The notes under the pieces were generated by a model that saw only the letters and a program-made list of their open reading frames with translations, was not told where the DNA came from and ran no database searches. Source: Acidimicrobiaceae bacterium (lineage in GTDB: Bacteria; Actinomycetota; Acidimicrobiia; Acidimicrobiales; Ilumatobacteraceae). Taken from it: 34,922 bases of DNA. Shown in pieces: positions 7,973 to 16,056 of this stretch (its first letter is position 1; each line of letters opens with the position of its first letter). Where the stretch lies: positions 1 through 34,922 of the forward strand of contig CANLHV010000003.1 in the NCBI GenBank assembly GCA_947490975.1. The letters are read 5' to 3'. A program made the translations under genes and the position numbers.

Positions 7973-8523
7973 CCGGCCCGAAACTCAACGAAGCAACTCG
8001 CGTTGCTGGCGTATCAAGCGGTTATCGTGCGTCGGCTCGATTCGCACGTTTGTCACCTTCGAAAGTTCGCGTCGTTTTGAACCTCGTTCGCGGAATGGAC
8101 GTTCGCTCGGCCGACAATCTATTGCGCCTGACAGATCGCGATTCGGCACACATCGTGCGCAAGTTGCTCGCATCTGCCGTCGCCAATGCAACGAACAATT
8201 TTTCACAAAATGCAGAAGAGCTTTACATCAAGGCTTGCTATGCCGACGGTGGCCCAACGTTAAAGCGCTTTCGTCCTCGCGCCAAAGGTAGTTCAGCAGC
8301 AATTTTCAAGCGCACAAGCCACATCACGATCGTGGTCGACAAGTTGAGTGAGGCTGCTCTTGCAGTCCGCGAAACTCAAAGTGAGTCGCGCGGCGGGGCA
8401 CAGGCTGCACAACGCAAGAGTCGCGTTGAGGCAAGTCGTGCGCGTGCACAAAAGTCAAAAGCCGCAGCGTCTGAGAGTGAAGTTTCAGATGATGCCGAAA
8501 AAGAAGAAGCGACTGGTAACTGA
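7969..8523 (+). CDS. rplV: Ribosomal protein L22 with long C-terminal extension
   Basis: 50S protein that binds all 23S rRNA domains and lines the exit tunnel with a beta-hairpin. The core (about 15-125) carries SPSKVRVVLNLVRGMDVRSA and the tunnel hairpin region RFRPRAKGSSAAIFKRTSHITIVV. At 184 residues it is much longer than the 110-residue E. coli protein. The extra roughly 55 residues form a charged, alanine/lysine/glutamate-rich tail. Long L22 tails are known in actinobacteria such as mycobacteria. The start overlaps the rpsS stop codon. Confidence 0.96.
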   Translation: MTGPKLNEATRVAGVSSGYRASARFARLSPSKVRVVLNLVRGMDVRSADNLLRLTDRDSAHIVRKLLASAVANATNNFSQNAEELYIKACYADGGPTLKRFRPRAKGSSAAIFKRTSHITIVVDKLSEAALAVRETQSESRGGAQAAQRKSRVEASRARAQKSKAAASESEVSDDAEKEEATGN

Positions 8524-8524
8524 C

Positions 8525-9406
8525 ATGGGACAAAAGATCAATCCGTACGGCTTTCGCTTGGGTGTTACAACCGATTGGAAGAGCAAGTGGTTCAGCACCA
8601 AAGAGTACAAGGCGTATCTCACCGAAGACTGGAAGATTCGCGATTACCTTAAAGTGCAACTTTCAGATGCTGCAGTAAGTCGCATCGAAATTGAGCGCAC
8701 ACGCGACAAACTTCGAATCGATGTTCACACTGCTCGTCCGGGCATCGTTATTGGTCGTAAAGGTCAAAAAGCCGAAGAGCTTCGCGCAGGTCTCACGGCG
8801 TTAACTGGCAACAACAAAGTTCAATTGAACATCACTGAGATTCGTGACGCCGAACTCGACGCAGCACTTGTTGCTCAGGGTGTTGCTGATCAACTTGTAA
8901 ACCGAATTGCGTTTCGTCGTGCGATGAAGCGCGCTGTGCAAAACGCACAGAAGCAAGGCGTGCAAGGTATTCGAGTTCAATGTTCAGGCCGTCTCGGTGG
9001 CGCTGAAATGTGCCGTCGTGAGTGGTATCGCGAAGGACGCGTGCCCCTACACACACTTCGTGCAAACATTGACTACGGTTTCCGCGAAGCTGCAACGACT
9101 GCAGGTCGAATCGGTGTCAAAGTTTGGCTATATAAGGGCGAGATTCTTCCTTACAAAGCCCAGACCGACGATCGCATTGCTCGTGAAGCAGCAATGGCCG
9201 CTGGTGAGACATCGGGTCACTCTGATGCAGCTCGCAAAGTTGTGACTTCGGCCGGCCCTAAGGCAATCGAAGTAGATGACGTCGCAGTTGCGCCACTCGT
9301 CAAAGAAGCTGACCCAGAGTTCGAGCGTTTGTTGGATGAAGAAGAAGATATTCAGCGTCGCAGCCACGATGCTCACGAAACTCCTCACTTTAAGCGAGAG
9401 GTGTAA
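8525..9406 (+). CDS. rpsC: Ribosomal protein S3
   Basis: 30S protein at the mRNA entry channel. The ATG at 8525, one base after the rplV stop codon, gives MGQKINPYGFRLGV, the standard S3 start; an open frame continuing upstream to 8348 overlaps rplV and is rejected. The KH domain with GIVIGRKG is at 73-80, and the C-terminal domain contains SGRLGGAEMCRREWYREGRV. The 293-residue length exceeds the usual 210-280, owing to an acidic low-complexity tail from about residue 215. Confidence 0.96.
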   Translation: MGQKINPYGFRLGVTTDWKSKWFSTKEYKAYLTEDWKIRDYLKVQLSDAAVSRIEIERTRDKLRIDVHTARPGIVIGRKGQKAEELRAGLTALTGNNKVQLNITEIRDAELDAALVAQGVADQLVNRIAFRRAMKRAVQNAQKQGVQGIRVQCSGRLGGAEMCRREWYREGRVPLHTLRANIDYGFREAATTAGRIGVKVWLYKGEILPYKAQTDDRIAREAAMAAGETSGHSDAARKVVTSAGPKAIEVDDVAVAPLVKEADPEFERLLDEEEDIQRRSHDAHETPHFKREV

Positions 9407-9412
9407 ACAGCC

Positions 9413-9829
9413 ATGTTGGAACCACGCAAAGTTAAGCACCGCAAACAGCATCGCGGTCGCATGAATGGCGTATCAAAAGGTGCGAATGAACTCGCATTCG
9501 GTGAATACGGCATTCAAGCACTCGAACCAGGTTGGATCACTGCTCGCCAAATCGAAGCTTCGCGAATCGCGATGACTCGACACATCAAGCGTGGTGGAAA
9601 AGTTTGGATCAATGTGTTTCCTGACAAATCAGTGACCAAGAAACCTGCTGAAACTCGCATGGGTTCGGGTAAAGGCAACCCAGAGTTGTGGGTAGCAGTA
9701 GTCAAGCCGGGTCGTGTTTTGTTTGAACTTTCATATCCGACTTCGGCAACTGCGCACCAGGCTCTTAGCCGCGCGGCGCAAAAACTGCCGATCAAAACTC
9801 GAATCATCACTCGAAACGAGGCGATCTGA
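9413..9829 (+). CDS. rplP: Ribosomal protein L16
   Basis: 50S protein of 138 residues next to the A-site tRNA and 5S rRNA. The N-terminus MLEPRKVKHRKQHRGRMNG, the signature GWITARQIEASRIAMTRHIKR and the segment ETRMGSGKGNPE are classic L16 features. It starts six bases after the rpsC stop codon and ends one base before rpmC. Length is normal. Confidence 0.98.
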   Translation: MLEPRKVKHRKQHRGRMNGVSKGANELAFGEYGIQALEPGWITARQIEASRIAMTRHIKRGGKVWINVFPDKSVTKKPAETRMGSGKGNPELWVAVVKPGRVLFELSYPTSATAHQALSRAAQKLPIKTRIITRNEAI

Positions 9830-9830
9830 C

Positions 9831-10049
9831 ATGGCACGTGAACTGACTGAACTTCGTGAAATGGACCTCGCCACTCTCGTTGATGAGTTGCGCGCGACAA
9901 AACAAGAAGCACTTAATCTCCGCTTTCGTAATGCCACAGGTCAACTAGATGACACTGCTGCTATCACCAAGGCACGTCGTCAAATCGCTCGAATCAGCAT
10001 GCTGATTCGTGAGCGAGAAATTCTTGCTGCAGAATCTGCAGGGAAGTGA
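9831..10049 (+). CDS. rpmC: Ribosomal protein L29
   Basis: Small helical 50S protein (72 residues) at the tunnel exit. The ATG at 9831 gives MARELTELREMDLATLV; the same frame is open further upstream inside rplP, but that part is not L29. The core motif KQEALNLRFRNATGQLDDTAAITKARRQIARI is typical. It is one base downstream of the rplP stop codon, and its end touches the rpsQ start region. Confidence 0.96.
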   Translation: MARELTELREMDLATLVDELRATKQEALNLRFRNATGQLDDTAAITKARRQIARISMLIREREILAAESAGK

Positions 10050-10057
10050 GCAAAATC

Positions 10058-10336
10058 ATGGCTGAAACAACACCAGAATCAACAGAGCGCAACCTTCGCA
10101 AGTCGCGAGAGGGCGTAGTCGTGTCGAACAAGATGAACAAGACGATCGTGATCGCGATTGTTGAGCGAATTCGACACAAAAAATATGAGAAGTTCGTAAC
10201 CCGAACCAAGAAGCTTTACGCACACGATGAGGCCAATGACGCAAAAGTCGGCGACCGCGTGCGCGTCATGGAGACTCGTCCAATGTCAAAGCTCAAGCGT
10301 TGGCGTGTTGTCGAAATTTTGGAGCGTGCAAAGTGA
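10058..10336 (+). CDS. rpsQ: Ribosomal protein S17
   Basis: Primary 16S rRNA-binding protein with an OB fold. The core LRKSREGVVVSNKMNKTIVIAI and YEKFVTRTKKLYAHDE are diagnostic. I chose the ATG at 10058 (92 residues, MAETTPES...) because AGTGAG lies seven bases upstream. A GTG at 10046 that overlaps the rpmC stop codon would add four residues and cannot be excluded. The roughly 12-residue acidic/serine-threonine N-terminus before the conserved core is actinobacterium-like. Confidence 0.94.
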   Translation: MAETTPESTERNLRKSREGVVVSNKMNKTIVIAIVERIRHKKYEKFVTRTKKLYAHDEANDAKVGDRVRVMETRPMSKLKRWRVVEILERAK

Positions 10337-10701
10337 TTCAACAAGAAACCCGACTTCGAGTTGCTGACAATAGCGGCGCTCGTGAAGTGCTCGTGATCAA
10401 GGTGCTCGGCGGTACACGCCGTCGATACGCATCGATCGGCGACGTCTTCATTGGCACTGTTAAAGATGCGATTCCTGGTGCGGCTGTTAAAAAAGGTGAA
10501 GTTGTGCGCTGCGTTGTCGTGCGCGTTGCCAAAGAAAAGCGCCGTCCAGACGGTAGCTACATCAAGTTCGATGAAAACGCAGCGGTTTTAATCAAAGAAG
10601 ACTTGACACCGCGCGGTACTCGAATTTTCGGCCCAGTGGGTCGAGAGTTGCGCGACAAAAAGTTTATGCGAATCATTTCGCTTGCCCCGGAGGTGTTGTG
10701 A
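10333..10701 (+). CDS. rplN: Ribosomal protein L14
   Basis: 50S protein of 122 residues, the standard size, at the subunit interface (bridges B5/B8) and the binding site of ribosome silencing factor. Start is a GTG overlapping the rpsQ stop codon by 4 bases (GTGA), giving MIQQETRLRVADNSGAREV. The motifs IGDVFIGTVKDAIPG and GTRIFGPVGRELRDKKFMRIISLAPEVL are complete. Confidence 0.98.
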   Translation: MIQQETRLRVADNSGAREVLVIKVLGGTRRRYASIGDVFIGTVKDAIPGAAVKKGEVVRCVVVRVAKEKRRPDGSYIKFDENAAVLIKEDLTPRGTRIFGPVGRELRDKKFMRIISLAPEVL

Positions 10702-10702
10702 C

Positions 10703-11005
10703 ATGAAGTTAAAAAAAGGTGACAGCGTGATTGTGATTGCCGGCAAAGACAAAGGTGCAACCGGCACGATCTCAGCCGTACTTCCAGCAAAAAACAAAGT
10801 GATTATCGACAAGGTGAACGTTGCAAAGCGTCACACAGTTGCGCGTGGTCAGAACACCAAGAGTGAAATCGTTGAAAAGTCGATGCCGATTCATGCATCG
10901 AATGTGGCGATCAACCAAGGTGGCAAGCCATCGAAGATTGGTTACAAAGTCGACAAAAAAGGCAACAAAGTAAGAATTGCCAAGAAAACCGGAGCAGAGA
11001 TTTAA
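10703..11005 (+). CDS. rplX: Ribosomal protein L24
   Basis: Assembly-initiator 50S protein of 100 residues with an N-terminal KOW motif (KKGDSVIVIAGKDKGATGTI, residues 4-23). GGAGGTG directly upstream (10688-10694) supports the ATG at 10703, one base after the rplN stop codon. The last base of its stop codon is the first base of the rplE start (TAATG). Confidence 0.97.
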   Translation: MKLKKGDSVIVIAGKDKGATGTISAVLPAKNKVIIDKVNVAKRHTVARGQNTKSEIVEKSMPIHASNVAINQGGKPSKIGYKVDKKGNKVRIAKKTGAEI

Positions 11006-11613
11006 TGGCTGCAGCAACTAAATACATTCCGCGCATGAAGGCGCACTACCTGAACACGGTTCGTGCCGACTTGTTGAAGCAACTTGAACTTCAGAACCCG
11101 ATGCAGGTGCCAACGATCGAAAAGATCGTCATCAACATGGGTGTAGGGCGTGCGACCCAGCAAGCTTCTCTGCTTGATGGTGCAGTTGCAGATTTGACCG
11201 CGATTACTGGTCAAAAGCCACTCGTGACAAAGTCGCGAATTGCGATCGCATCATTTAAATTGCGCGAGAACCAAGCGATTGGTTGCAAGGTAACTATGCG
11301 TGGAGACCGCATGTGGGAGTTCTTCGATCGCATGTTGTCGATCGCAATTCCTCGAATTCGTGACTTCCGTGGCCTCTCGGGTAAATCGTGGGATGGCAAT
11401 GGCAATTACACATTCGGTTTGACCGAGCAACTTGCATTCATGGAAGTTCGCATTGAGCAAGTTGACGTGCCTCGAGGCATGGACATCACGATTGTGACGA
11501 CAGCTAAGAGTGACATCGAAGGAAAAGCTCTACTTGACGCTTTTGGTTTTCCATTTCGAAAGGGCGAAGTACCAGCATCTGTTACTAAAGCCAAGAAATT
11601 GAAGAAGAAATAA
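11005..11613 (+). CDS. rplE: Ribosomal protein L5
   Basis: 5S rRNA-binding protein of the central protuberance. Recognised from EKIVINMGVGRATQQ, TKSRIAIASFKLRENQAIGCKVTMRG, the RIRDFRGL segment and NYTFGLTEQLAF. At 202 residues it is about 20 longer than E. coli L5, through a longer N-terminus (AAATKYIPRMK...) and a basic KAKKLKKK tail. It overlaps rplX by one base. Confidence 0.97.
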   Translation: MAAATKYIPRMKAHYLNTVRADLLKQLELQNPMQVPTIEKIVINMGVGRATQQASLLDGAVADLTAITGQKPLVTKSRIAIASFKLRENQAIGCKVTMRGDRMWEFFDRMLSIAIPRIRDFRGLSGKSWDGNGNYTFGLTEQLAFMEVRIEQVDVPRGMDITIVTTAKSDIEGKALLDAFGFPFRKGEVPASVTKAKKLKKK

Positions 11614-11653
11614 TTTCACGGGACTAACACGGCACTAATTAGGACAACAACAT

Positions 11654-11839
11654 ATGGCAAAAAAATCACTCAGAATCAAAGCAGAAGCAAAACCAAAGTT
11701 CAAGGTACGTGGCTATACCCGCTGCCAACGTTGTGGTCGAACCCGTTCGGTTTACAAAAAATTTGGTTTGTGTCGTCTGTGCTTCCGCGAGCTTGCGCAC
11801 GCGGGTGAGATTCCTGGGATCACAAAGGCAAGTTGGTAA
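11654..11839 (+). CDS. rpsN: Ribosomal protein S14, zinc-binding type
   Basis: 61-residue 30S head protein. Four cysteines in two CxxC pairs (CQRC at 24-27 and CRLC at 40-43) form a zinc ribbon, the short type Z form; zinc-free S14 paralogues are longer and lack them. AGGAC precedes the ATG. It lies in its usual place between rplE and rpsH, after a 40-base spacer that is the widest in this part of the operon. Confidence 0.97.
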   Translation: MAKKSLRIKAEAKPKFKVRGYTRCQRCGRTRSVYKKFGLCRLCFRELAHAGEIPGITKASW

Positions 11840-11845
11840 ACGCTC

Positions 11846-12247
11846 ATGATGACTGACCCAATCGCCGACATGCTCACACGCATTCGCAACGGCAACGTTG
11901 CCATGCGACCTGAAGTGTTGATGCCGGCATCAAAACAAAAATCAGCGCTCGCCGAAGTTCTCAAGCGCGAAGGTTTTATCGCCGACTATGCAGTTGTGCA
12001 AGATCCAAACGGGTCAGGCAAGGCTCTAAAGATCACGATGAAGTACGGCACCGATCGTCAGCGCACGATTTCGGGTATCAAGCGAATTTCTACACCTGGC
12101 TTGCGTGTCTATCGCGCGGCAACCGAAGTACCTCGTGTGCTTGGTGGCCTTGGTGTTGCAGTTTTGTCAACAAGTCACGGACTCATGACCGACCGCGAAG
12201 CGCGCAAGCGCAACGTTGGTGGCGAAGTCATGTGTTTCGTGTGGTAA
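11846..12247 (+). CDS. rpsH: Ribosomal protein S8
   Basis: Central 16S rRNA-binding protein of 133 residues; in E. coli it also represses the spc operon. TDPIADMLTRIRNGN and the C-terminal TSHGLMTDREARKRNVGGEVMCFVW are diagnostic. Two consecutive ATG codons (11846, 11849) are both possible starts, differing by one residue. It is 6 bases downstream of rpsN. Confidence 0.97.
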   Translation: MMTDPIADMLTRIRNGNVAMRPEVLMPASKQKSALAEVLKREGFIADYAVVQDPNGSGKALKITMKYGTDRQRTISGIKRISTPGLRVYRAATEVPRVLGGLGVAVLSTSHGLMTDREARKRNVGGEVMCFVW

Positions 12248-12272
12248 TTCGAGAGTTGAACGGAGAAACAAA

Positions 12273-12815
12273 ATGTCACGCATAGGAAAATCAGCACTCG
12301 CAGTGCCGACAGGGGTCGAAGTTACGATCTCTGGCGCAGCGGTGACGATCAAAGGGCCTAAGGGCACTTTGAAGCGCGAACTTCCGGCCGGTGTTTCAGC
12401 TCGTCGTGAAGAAAACAATTTATTTGTCGAACGAGCAAACGACGAGCGTGACGCTAGGTCACGTCACGGTTTGGCTCGCACGCTTTTGTCGAACATGATC
12501 ATCGGTGTAACAGACGGTTACAGCAAGGCTCTTGACATTCAAGGCGTTGGTTACCGCGCAGAGTCACAGGGCCCAAACAAACTGAAGTTGGCTCTCGGCT
12601 TTTCGCACCCAATCGTTTACACGGCGCCAGAAGGTGTCACTTTCGAAGTGACTGCACAGACTCAGATTGTTGTCAAAGGCAACGACAAAGAGACTGTCGG
12701 ACAAGTAGCAGCAAACATTCGTAATATGCGCAAGCCTGAGCCTTACAAGGGCAAGGGTGTTCGATATTTGAACGAGCGTGTTCGTCGCAAGGCCGGCAAG
12801 ACCGGCAAGAAGTAG
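12273..12815 (+). CDS. rplF: Ribosomal protein L6
   Basis: 50S protein of 180 residues near the sarcin-ricin loop. CGGAGA upstream and the family start MSRIGKSALAVPTGVEV place the start at 12273; an upstream extension of the open frame into rpsH is rejected. It has two repeated L6 domains, with the C-terminal signature NIRNMRKPEPYKGKGVRY. Length is normal. Confidence 0.98.
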   Translation: MSRIGKSALAVPTGVEVTISGAAVTIKGPKGTLKRELPAGVSARREENNLFVERANDERDARSRHGLARTLLSNMIIGVTDGYSKALDIQGVGYRAESQGPNKLKLALGFSHPIVYTAPEGVTFEVTAQTQIVVKGNDKETVGQVAANIRNMRKPEPYKGKGVRYLNERVRRKAGKTGKK

Positions 12816-12834
12816 ATAAAGGACTAACTCGACT

Positions 12835-13203
12835 ATGGCTAGCACAGCAGAAAAAAGACACTCAGGGCGCTTGCGCCGTCAGCGCCGTGTGCGCAAGAAA
12901 ATTCATGGCACTGCCGAGCGTCCGCGTTTGGCAGTTTTCCGCAGCAACAAACACTTGTCTGCGCAGTTGATCGATGATGATGCAGGTCGCACGATTGCTT
13001 CGGCATCGTCGCTTGAAGCCGAGTTTCGCAAATCTGGCTCTGGTGCAACGGTTGATGCTGCCAAGCGAGTTGGCAAGACGGTTGCACAACGCGCCAAACA
13101 GGCCGGAATTACAAAAGTTGTTTATGACCGCGGTGGTTTTTTGTATCACGGTCGTATTGCAGCAGCAGCACAAGCTGCTCGAGAAGAAGGCTTGGAGTTC
13201 TAA
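12835..13203 (+). CDS. rplR: Ribosomal protein L18
   Basis: 5S rRNA-binding protein of 122 residues. The basic N-terminus (RLRRQRRVRKKIHGTAERPRLAVFRSNKHLSAQ) and the end VVYDRGGFLYHGRIAAAAQAAREEGLEF match the family. AAAGGA is the probable ribosome binding site. The rpsE ATG follows its stop codon with no gap. Confidence 0.98.
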   Translation: MASTAEKRHSGRLRRQRRVRKKIHGTAERPRLAVFRSNKHLSAQLIDDDAGRTIASASSLEAEFRKSGSGATVDAAKRVGKTVAQRAKQAGITKVVYDRGGFLYHGRIAAAAQAAREEGLEF

Positions 13204-13860
13204 ATGAGCGATGTAAATCAAGTTCCTGCAGTTCCGGGCGCCGAAGAGACTGGTCGTCGCGATCGTCGCGATCGTCGCGAGCCTCGTGAAAAGCGAGAGC
13301 CACGTCCGCCAGCGAAAGTTGGCGAAATTGGTGATTCACGCGTTGTGCACATCAATCGTGTAGCAAAAGTTGTAAAGGGTGGTCGACGATTTTCGTTCAC
13401 CGCACTTGTAGTTGTGGGTGACCGCAACGGTCGTGTTGGTTTGGGCTATGGCAAGGCGAAAGAAGTGCCATTGGCGATTCAAAAAGGCACCGAAGAAGCA
13501 AAGCGAAATATTTTTCATGTTGCTCTCGCCGGCACAACAATTACGCACGCGACGATCGGCGTCAATGGTGCAGGTCGAGTAATGCTCAAGCCTGCTGCGC
13601 CTGGTACTGGTGTTATCGCCGGTGGTGCTGCACGAATCATTCTTGAAGAAGCCGGCATCAAAGATGTCTTGGCAAAAGTGCTTGGTTCGCCAAACGCAAT
13701 CAATGTTGCTCGAGCAACGATTAACGGCTTGAAGGGTCTGCAACGACCAGACGAAGTCGCTAAGCGTCGTGGTCTACCTGCAGAAGATTTCGTACCAAAA
13801 GGTATGTTGCGCGCCTACACAGAGCGTAAGAAAACTATCTCAAGCCTCGGAGCGAAATAA
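13204..13860 (+). CDS. rpsE: Ribosomal protein S5 with Arg/Asp-rich N-terminal extension
   Basis: 30S fidelity protein; the double-stranded RNA-binding N-domain carries VVVGDRNGRVGLGYGKAKEVPLAIQKG and the S5 C-domain follows with GGAARIILEEAGIKDVLAKVLGS. At 218 residues it is about 50 longer than E. coli S5. The excess is mainly an N-terminal charged tail (about 1-40) with an RRDRRDRREPREKRE run, encoded by a 9-base tandem repeat at 13252-13278. Charged N-terminal tails on S5 are common in actinobacteria. Confidence 0.97.
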   Translation: MSDVNQVPAVPGAEETGRRDRRDRREPREKREPRPPAKVGEIGDSRVVHINRVAKVVKGGRRFSFTALVVVGDRNGRVGLGYGKAKEVPLAIQKGTEEAKRNIFHVALAGTTITHATIGVNGAGRVMLKPAAPGTGVIAGGAARIILEEAGIKDVLAKVLGSPNAINVARATINGLKGLQRPDEVAKRRGLPAEDFVPKGMLRAYTERKKTISSLGAK

Positions 13861-13862
13861 TC

Positions 13863-14138
13863 ATGGCAACCGCAAAAAAAGTTGCAAAGCCGGCCAAGAA
13901 AGCCGTAGCAAAAAAAGCTGTTGTTACAAAGGCAACTCGCAAAGCTCACACTGGTGCAACAGTTGTGGTCAAGCAAGTTCGCTCACAGATCGGCATCATG
14001 CCTAAGACCAAAGCAACAATGCGTGCCTTGGGTTTGCGCAAAATCGGTGATGTAAATACATTGCCAGATCGACCAGAGATTCGTGGCATGATCGCGCGCG
14101 TTCCTCACCTTATTGAAGTAAGCAAAAAAGGAGCATAA
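13863..14138 (+). CDS. rpmD: Ribosomal protein L30 with lysine/alanine-rich N-terminal extension
   Basis: Small 50S protein. The L30 core is residues about 34-91 (VVVKQVRSQIGIMPKTKATMRALGLRKIGD...RGMIARVPHLIEV). The first 30 or so residues are a lysine/alanine repeat resembling histone H1 or nucleoid protein tails (AKKVAKPAKKAVAKKA). The whole is 91 residues against about 60 for typical L30. The ATG at 13863, two bases after rpsE, is the natural coupled start, so the extension is probably translated; no alternative ATG or GTG with a good ribosome binding site precedes the core. Confidence 0.93.
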   Translation: MATAKKVAKPAKKAVAKKAVVTKATRKAHTGATVVVKQVRSQIGIMPKTKATMRALGLRKIGDVNTLPDRPEIRGMIARVPHLIEVSKKGA

Positions 14139-14140
14139 AC

Positions 14141-14629
14141 ATGCGCGTCGACGAAATCGGACCTCGCTACGGAGCACGAAAGAAGCCAAAGCGCGTCGGT
14201 CGTGGCACCGGTGGTAAAGGCGGAAAAACAGCTGGTCGTGGTACCAAGGGTCAATACGCACGTAACACGGTTGCCCGTGGTTTCGAAGGTGGACAGATGC
14301 CACTCAAGCAGCGCGTGCCGAAACTTAAAGGTTTCAATAACCCGTTTCGTGTTGAGTTTTACGCGGTCAATCTCGACGCCATCGATTCACTTGGCGTAGG
14401 CGAAGTCGACCCAGCCAAACTCGTATCTGGCGGCGTGGCTCACAAAGGTCAGATGATCAAGGTTTTGGGTCGAGGCAAAATTACGCGTGCGGTGAAAGTT
14501 TCGGCGCATGCAGTTTCGAAGTCGGCTCAAGAAGCGATTGTTGCGGCTGGCGGATCTGTAGTGATCTTGCCACCTACTTATAAGGGCGTTCGACCACCAG
14601 CCAAGGGCAGTCAGTTCACCAACCGCTAG
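14141..14629 (+). CDS. rplO: Ribosomal protein L15
   Basis: 50S protein of 162 residues. The glycine/arginine/lysine-rich N-terminal arm (VGRGTGGKGGKTAGRGTKGQ, about 22-41) threads into 23S rRNA, and FEGGQMPLKQRVPKLKGFNNPF follows as expected. The KVSAHAVSKSAQEAIVAAGG segment is the C-terminal signature. It is two bases after rpmD; the gene ends the spc ribosomal run before secY. Confidence 0.98.
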   Translation: MRVDEIGPRYGARKKPKRVGRGTGGKGGKTAGRGTKGQYARNTVARGFEGGQMPLKQRVPKLKGFNNPFRVEFYAVNLDAIDSLGVGEVDPAKLVSGGVAHKGQMIKVLGRGKITRAVKVSAHAVSKSAQEAIVAAGGSVVILPPTYKGVRPPAKGSQFTNR

Positions 14630-14676
14630 TACAGTTCGCATTGGCCTGCTTCTAGCAAAAACATCGAGGTAAAGAC

Positions 14677-15996
14677 GTGGCAAAAATCGGCAACATTTTT
14701 AAGGTCGCAGAACTTCGTAACAAGATTTTGTTCACGCTGGCAATGTTGCTTATCTATCGACTGGGTGTTTCGTTGCGAGTGCCTGGTGTAGATGCGCAAG
14801 CTGTAAGTCAGTTGCGTGAAGCGTCAAAATCGCAAGGTGCGCTTGGTTTCTTGAACTTGTTCTCGGGTGGTGCGTTCGGCAGTTTTTCGATTTTTGCACT
14901 CGGCATCATGCCGTACATTACGTCGAGCATCATCATGCAGGTATTGACTGTCGTGATTCCGAAACTTGAGCAATGGCAACAAGAAGGCGCGACTGGCCAA
15001 CGCAAAATAACTCAATGGACTCGCTATGTGGCTATTGGTATTGCGACTTTGCAAGGTGCTGGTCTTACATTTATTTTTGGACAAGGTCGGGGTTCTGCAT
15101 TTTTCGGTGCAAGCACGCAGGCGCCAGATGTTGTGTTGCTTGACCCGTTCATGCCTAGAGCCCTGTTGGTGATTCCGTCATTGGTTGCGGGCACGGCATT
15201 GTTGATGTGGCTTGGCGAACTGATTAGTCAACGAGGCATCGGCAACGGTATGTCGATGGTTATTTTCGCATCAGTTGTCAGCGATCTGCCATATAGCTAT
15301 TACTCGTTGTTGCAAACCCGCAAAACTTTGGTGTTTGTCATTTTGGTTGCGCTAACACTTGGGATCATTCTCGCCGTAGTGCGCGTTGAATTAGGGCAGC
15401 GAAGATTGCCGGTGCAATTTGCAAAACGTGTTGTGGGTCGCAAAATGTATGGTGGGCAAAATACCTATATTCCGTTGAAGGTCAACCAGTCGGGTGTAGT
15501 GCCGATCATTTTCGCGAGTTCGGTTTTGTTGTTACCAGTCTTGATGTCAAATATGTTGGGCAGCGGCGAAGGCTGGCGTGGCTCGATTGCTCGTTTTGTT
15601 GATCAATACTTAATCAATAGCCAAAACCTTTTGTATGTCACCGTTTTTGCTTTGCTGATTATTGCATTTGCGTACTTCTACAACTCGATCGCGTTCGACC
15701 CAATTAGACAAGCAGATCAGTTGCGCAAGCAGGGTGGGTTCATTCCTGGTATTCGACCCGGTCAGCAGACAGAGTCATTCTTGGCCAAGACTGTCAATCG
15801 CATTACATTGCCTGGTGCGATGTTCGTAGCAGTAATCGCAATATTGCCTTACATCGTTTTGTGGGTCGGCAATGTGACTTCGTTTCCGTTTGCTGGCACC
15901 ACAGTTTTGATCGCGGTTGGTGTTGCCTTAGAGCTGATGCGTCAGATCGACAGTCAGTTGATGCAACGCAATTACGAAGGTTTCCTTAAGCAATAA
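14677..15996 (+). CDS. secY: Protein translocase subunit SecY
   Basis: Pore-forming membrane subunit of the Sec translocon, 439 residues with ten predicted hydrophobic segments. Family signatures visible: TM2-region FSIFALGIMPYITSSIIMQ, LISQRGIGNGMSM, YIPLKVNQSGVVPIIFASS and the RPGQQTESFL loop. Start is a GTG preceded by GAGGTAAAG, 47 bases after rplO. The C-terminus (MQRNYEGFLKQ) is typical. Codon use is richer in TTG and TTT than in the ribosomal genes, as usual for a membrane protein. Confidence 0.98.
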   Translation: MAKIGNIFKVAELRNKILFTLAMLLIYRLGVSLRVPGVDAQAVSQLREASKSQGALGFLNLFSGGAFGSFSIFALGIMPYITSSIIMQVLTVVIPKLEQWQQEGATGQRKITQWTRYVAIGIATLQGAGLTFIFGQGRGSAFFGASTQAPDVVLLDPFMPRALLVIPSLVAGTALLMWLGELISQRGIGNGMSMVIFASVVSDLPYSYYSLLQTRKTLVFVILVALTLGIILAVVRVELGQRRLPVQFAKRVVGRKMYGGQNTYIPLKVNQSGVVPIIFASSVLLLPVLMSNMLGSGEGWRGSIARFVDQYLINSQNLLYVTVFALLIIAFAYFYNSIAFDPIRQADQLRKQGGFIPGIRPGQQTESFLAKTVNRITLPGAMFVAVIAILPYIVLWVGNVTSFPFAGTTVLIAVGVALELMRQIDSQLMQRNYEGFLKQ

Positions 15997-16056
15997 TTTC
16001 GAGTCATCTAACTTCGAACAAATTTTTATTAGCCACAGGATCGGAATGAAAAACTC

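Noticed and set aside
8348..8524. Upstream extension of the rpsC frame into rplV
   Set aside because: It overlaps the L22 coding region; MGQKINPYGF at 8525 is the universal S3 start.
10709..10718. Run of A in the start of rplX as a possible slippage site
   Set aside because: The frame continues without a break and L24 is full length; no alternative product is apparent.
13252..13278. Three tandem copies of a 9-base unit (GATCGTCGC-like)
   Set aside because: In frame inside the charged N-terminus of S5; ordinary low-complexity coding sequence, not a repeat array.
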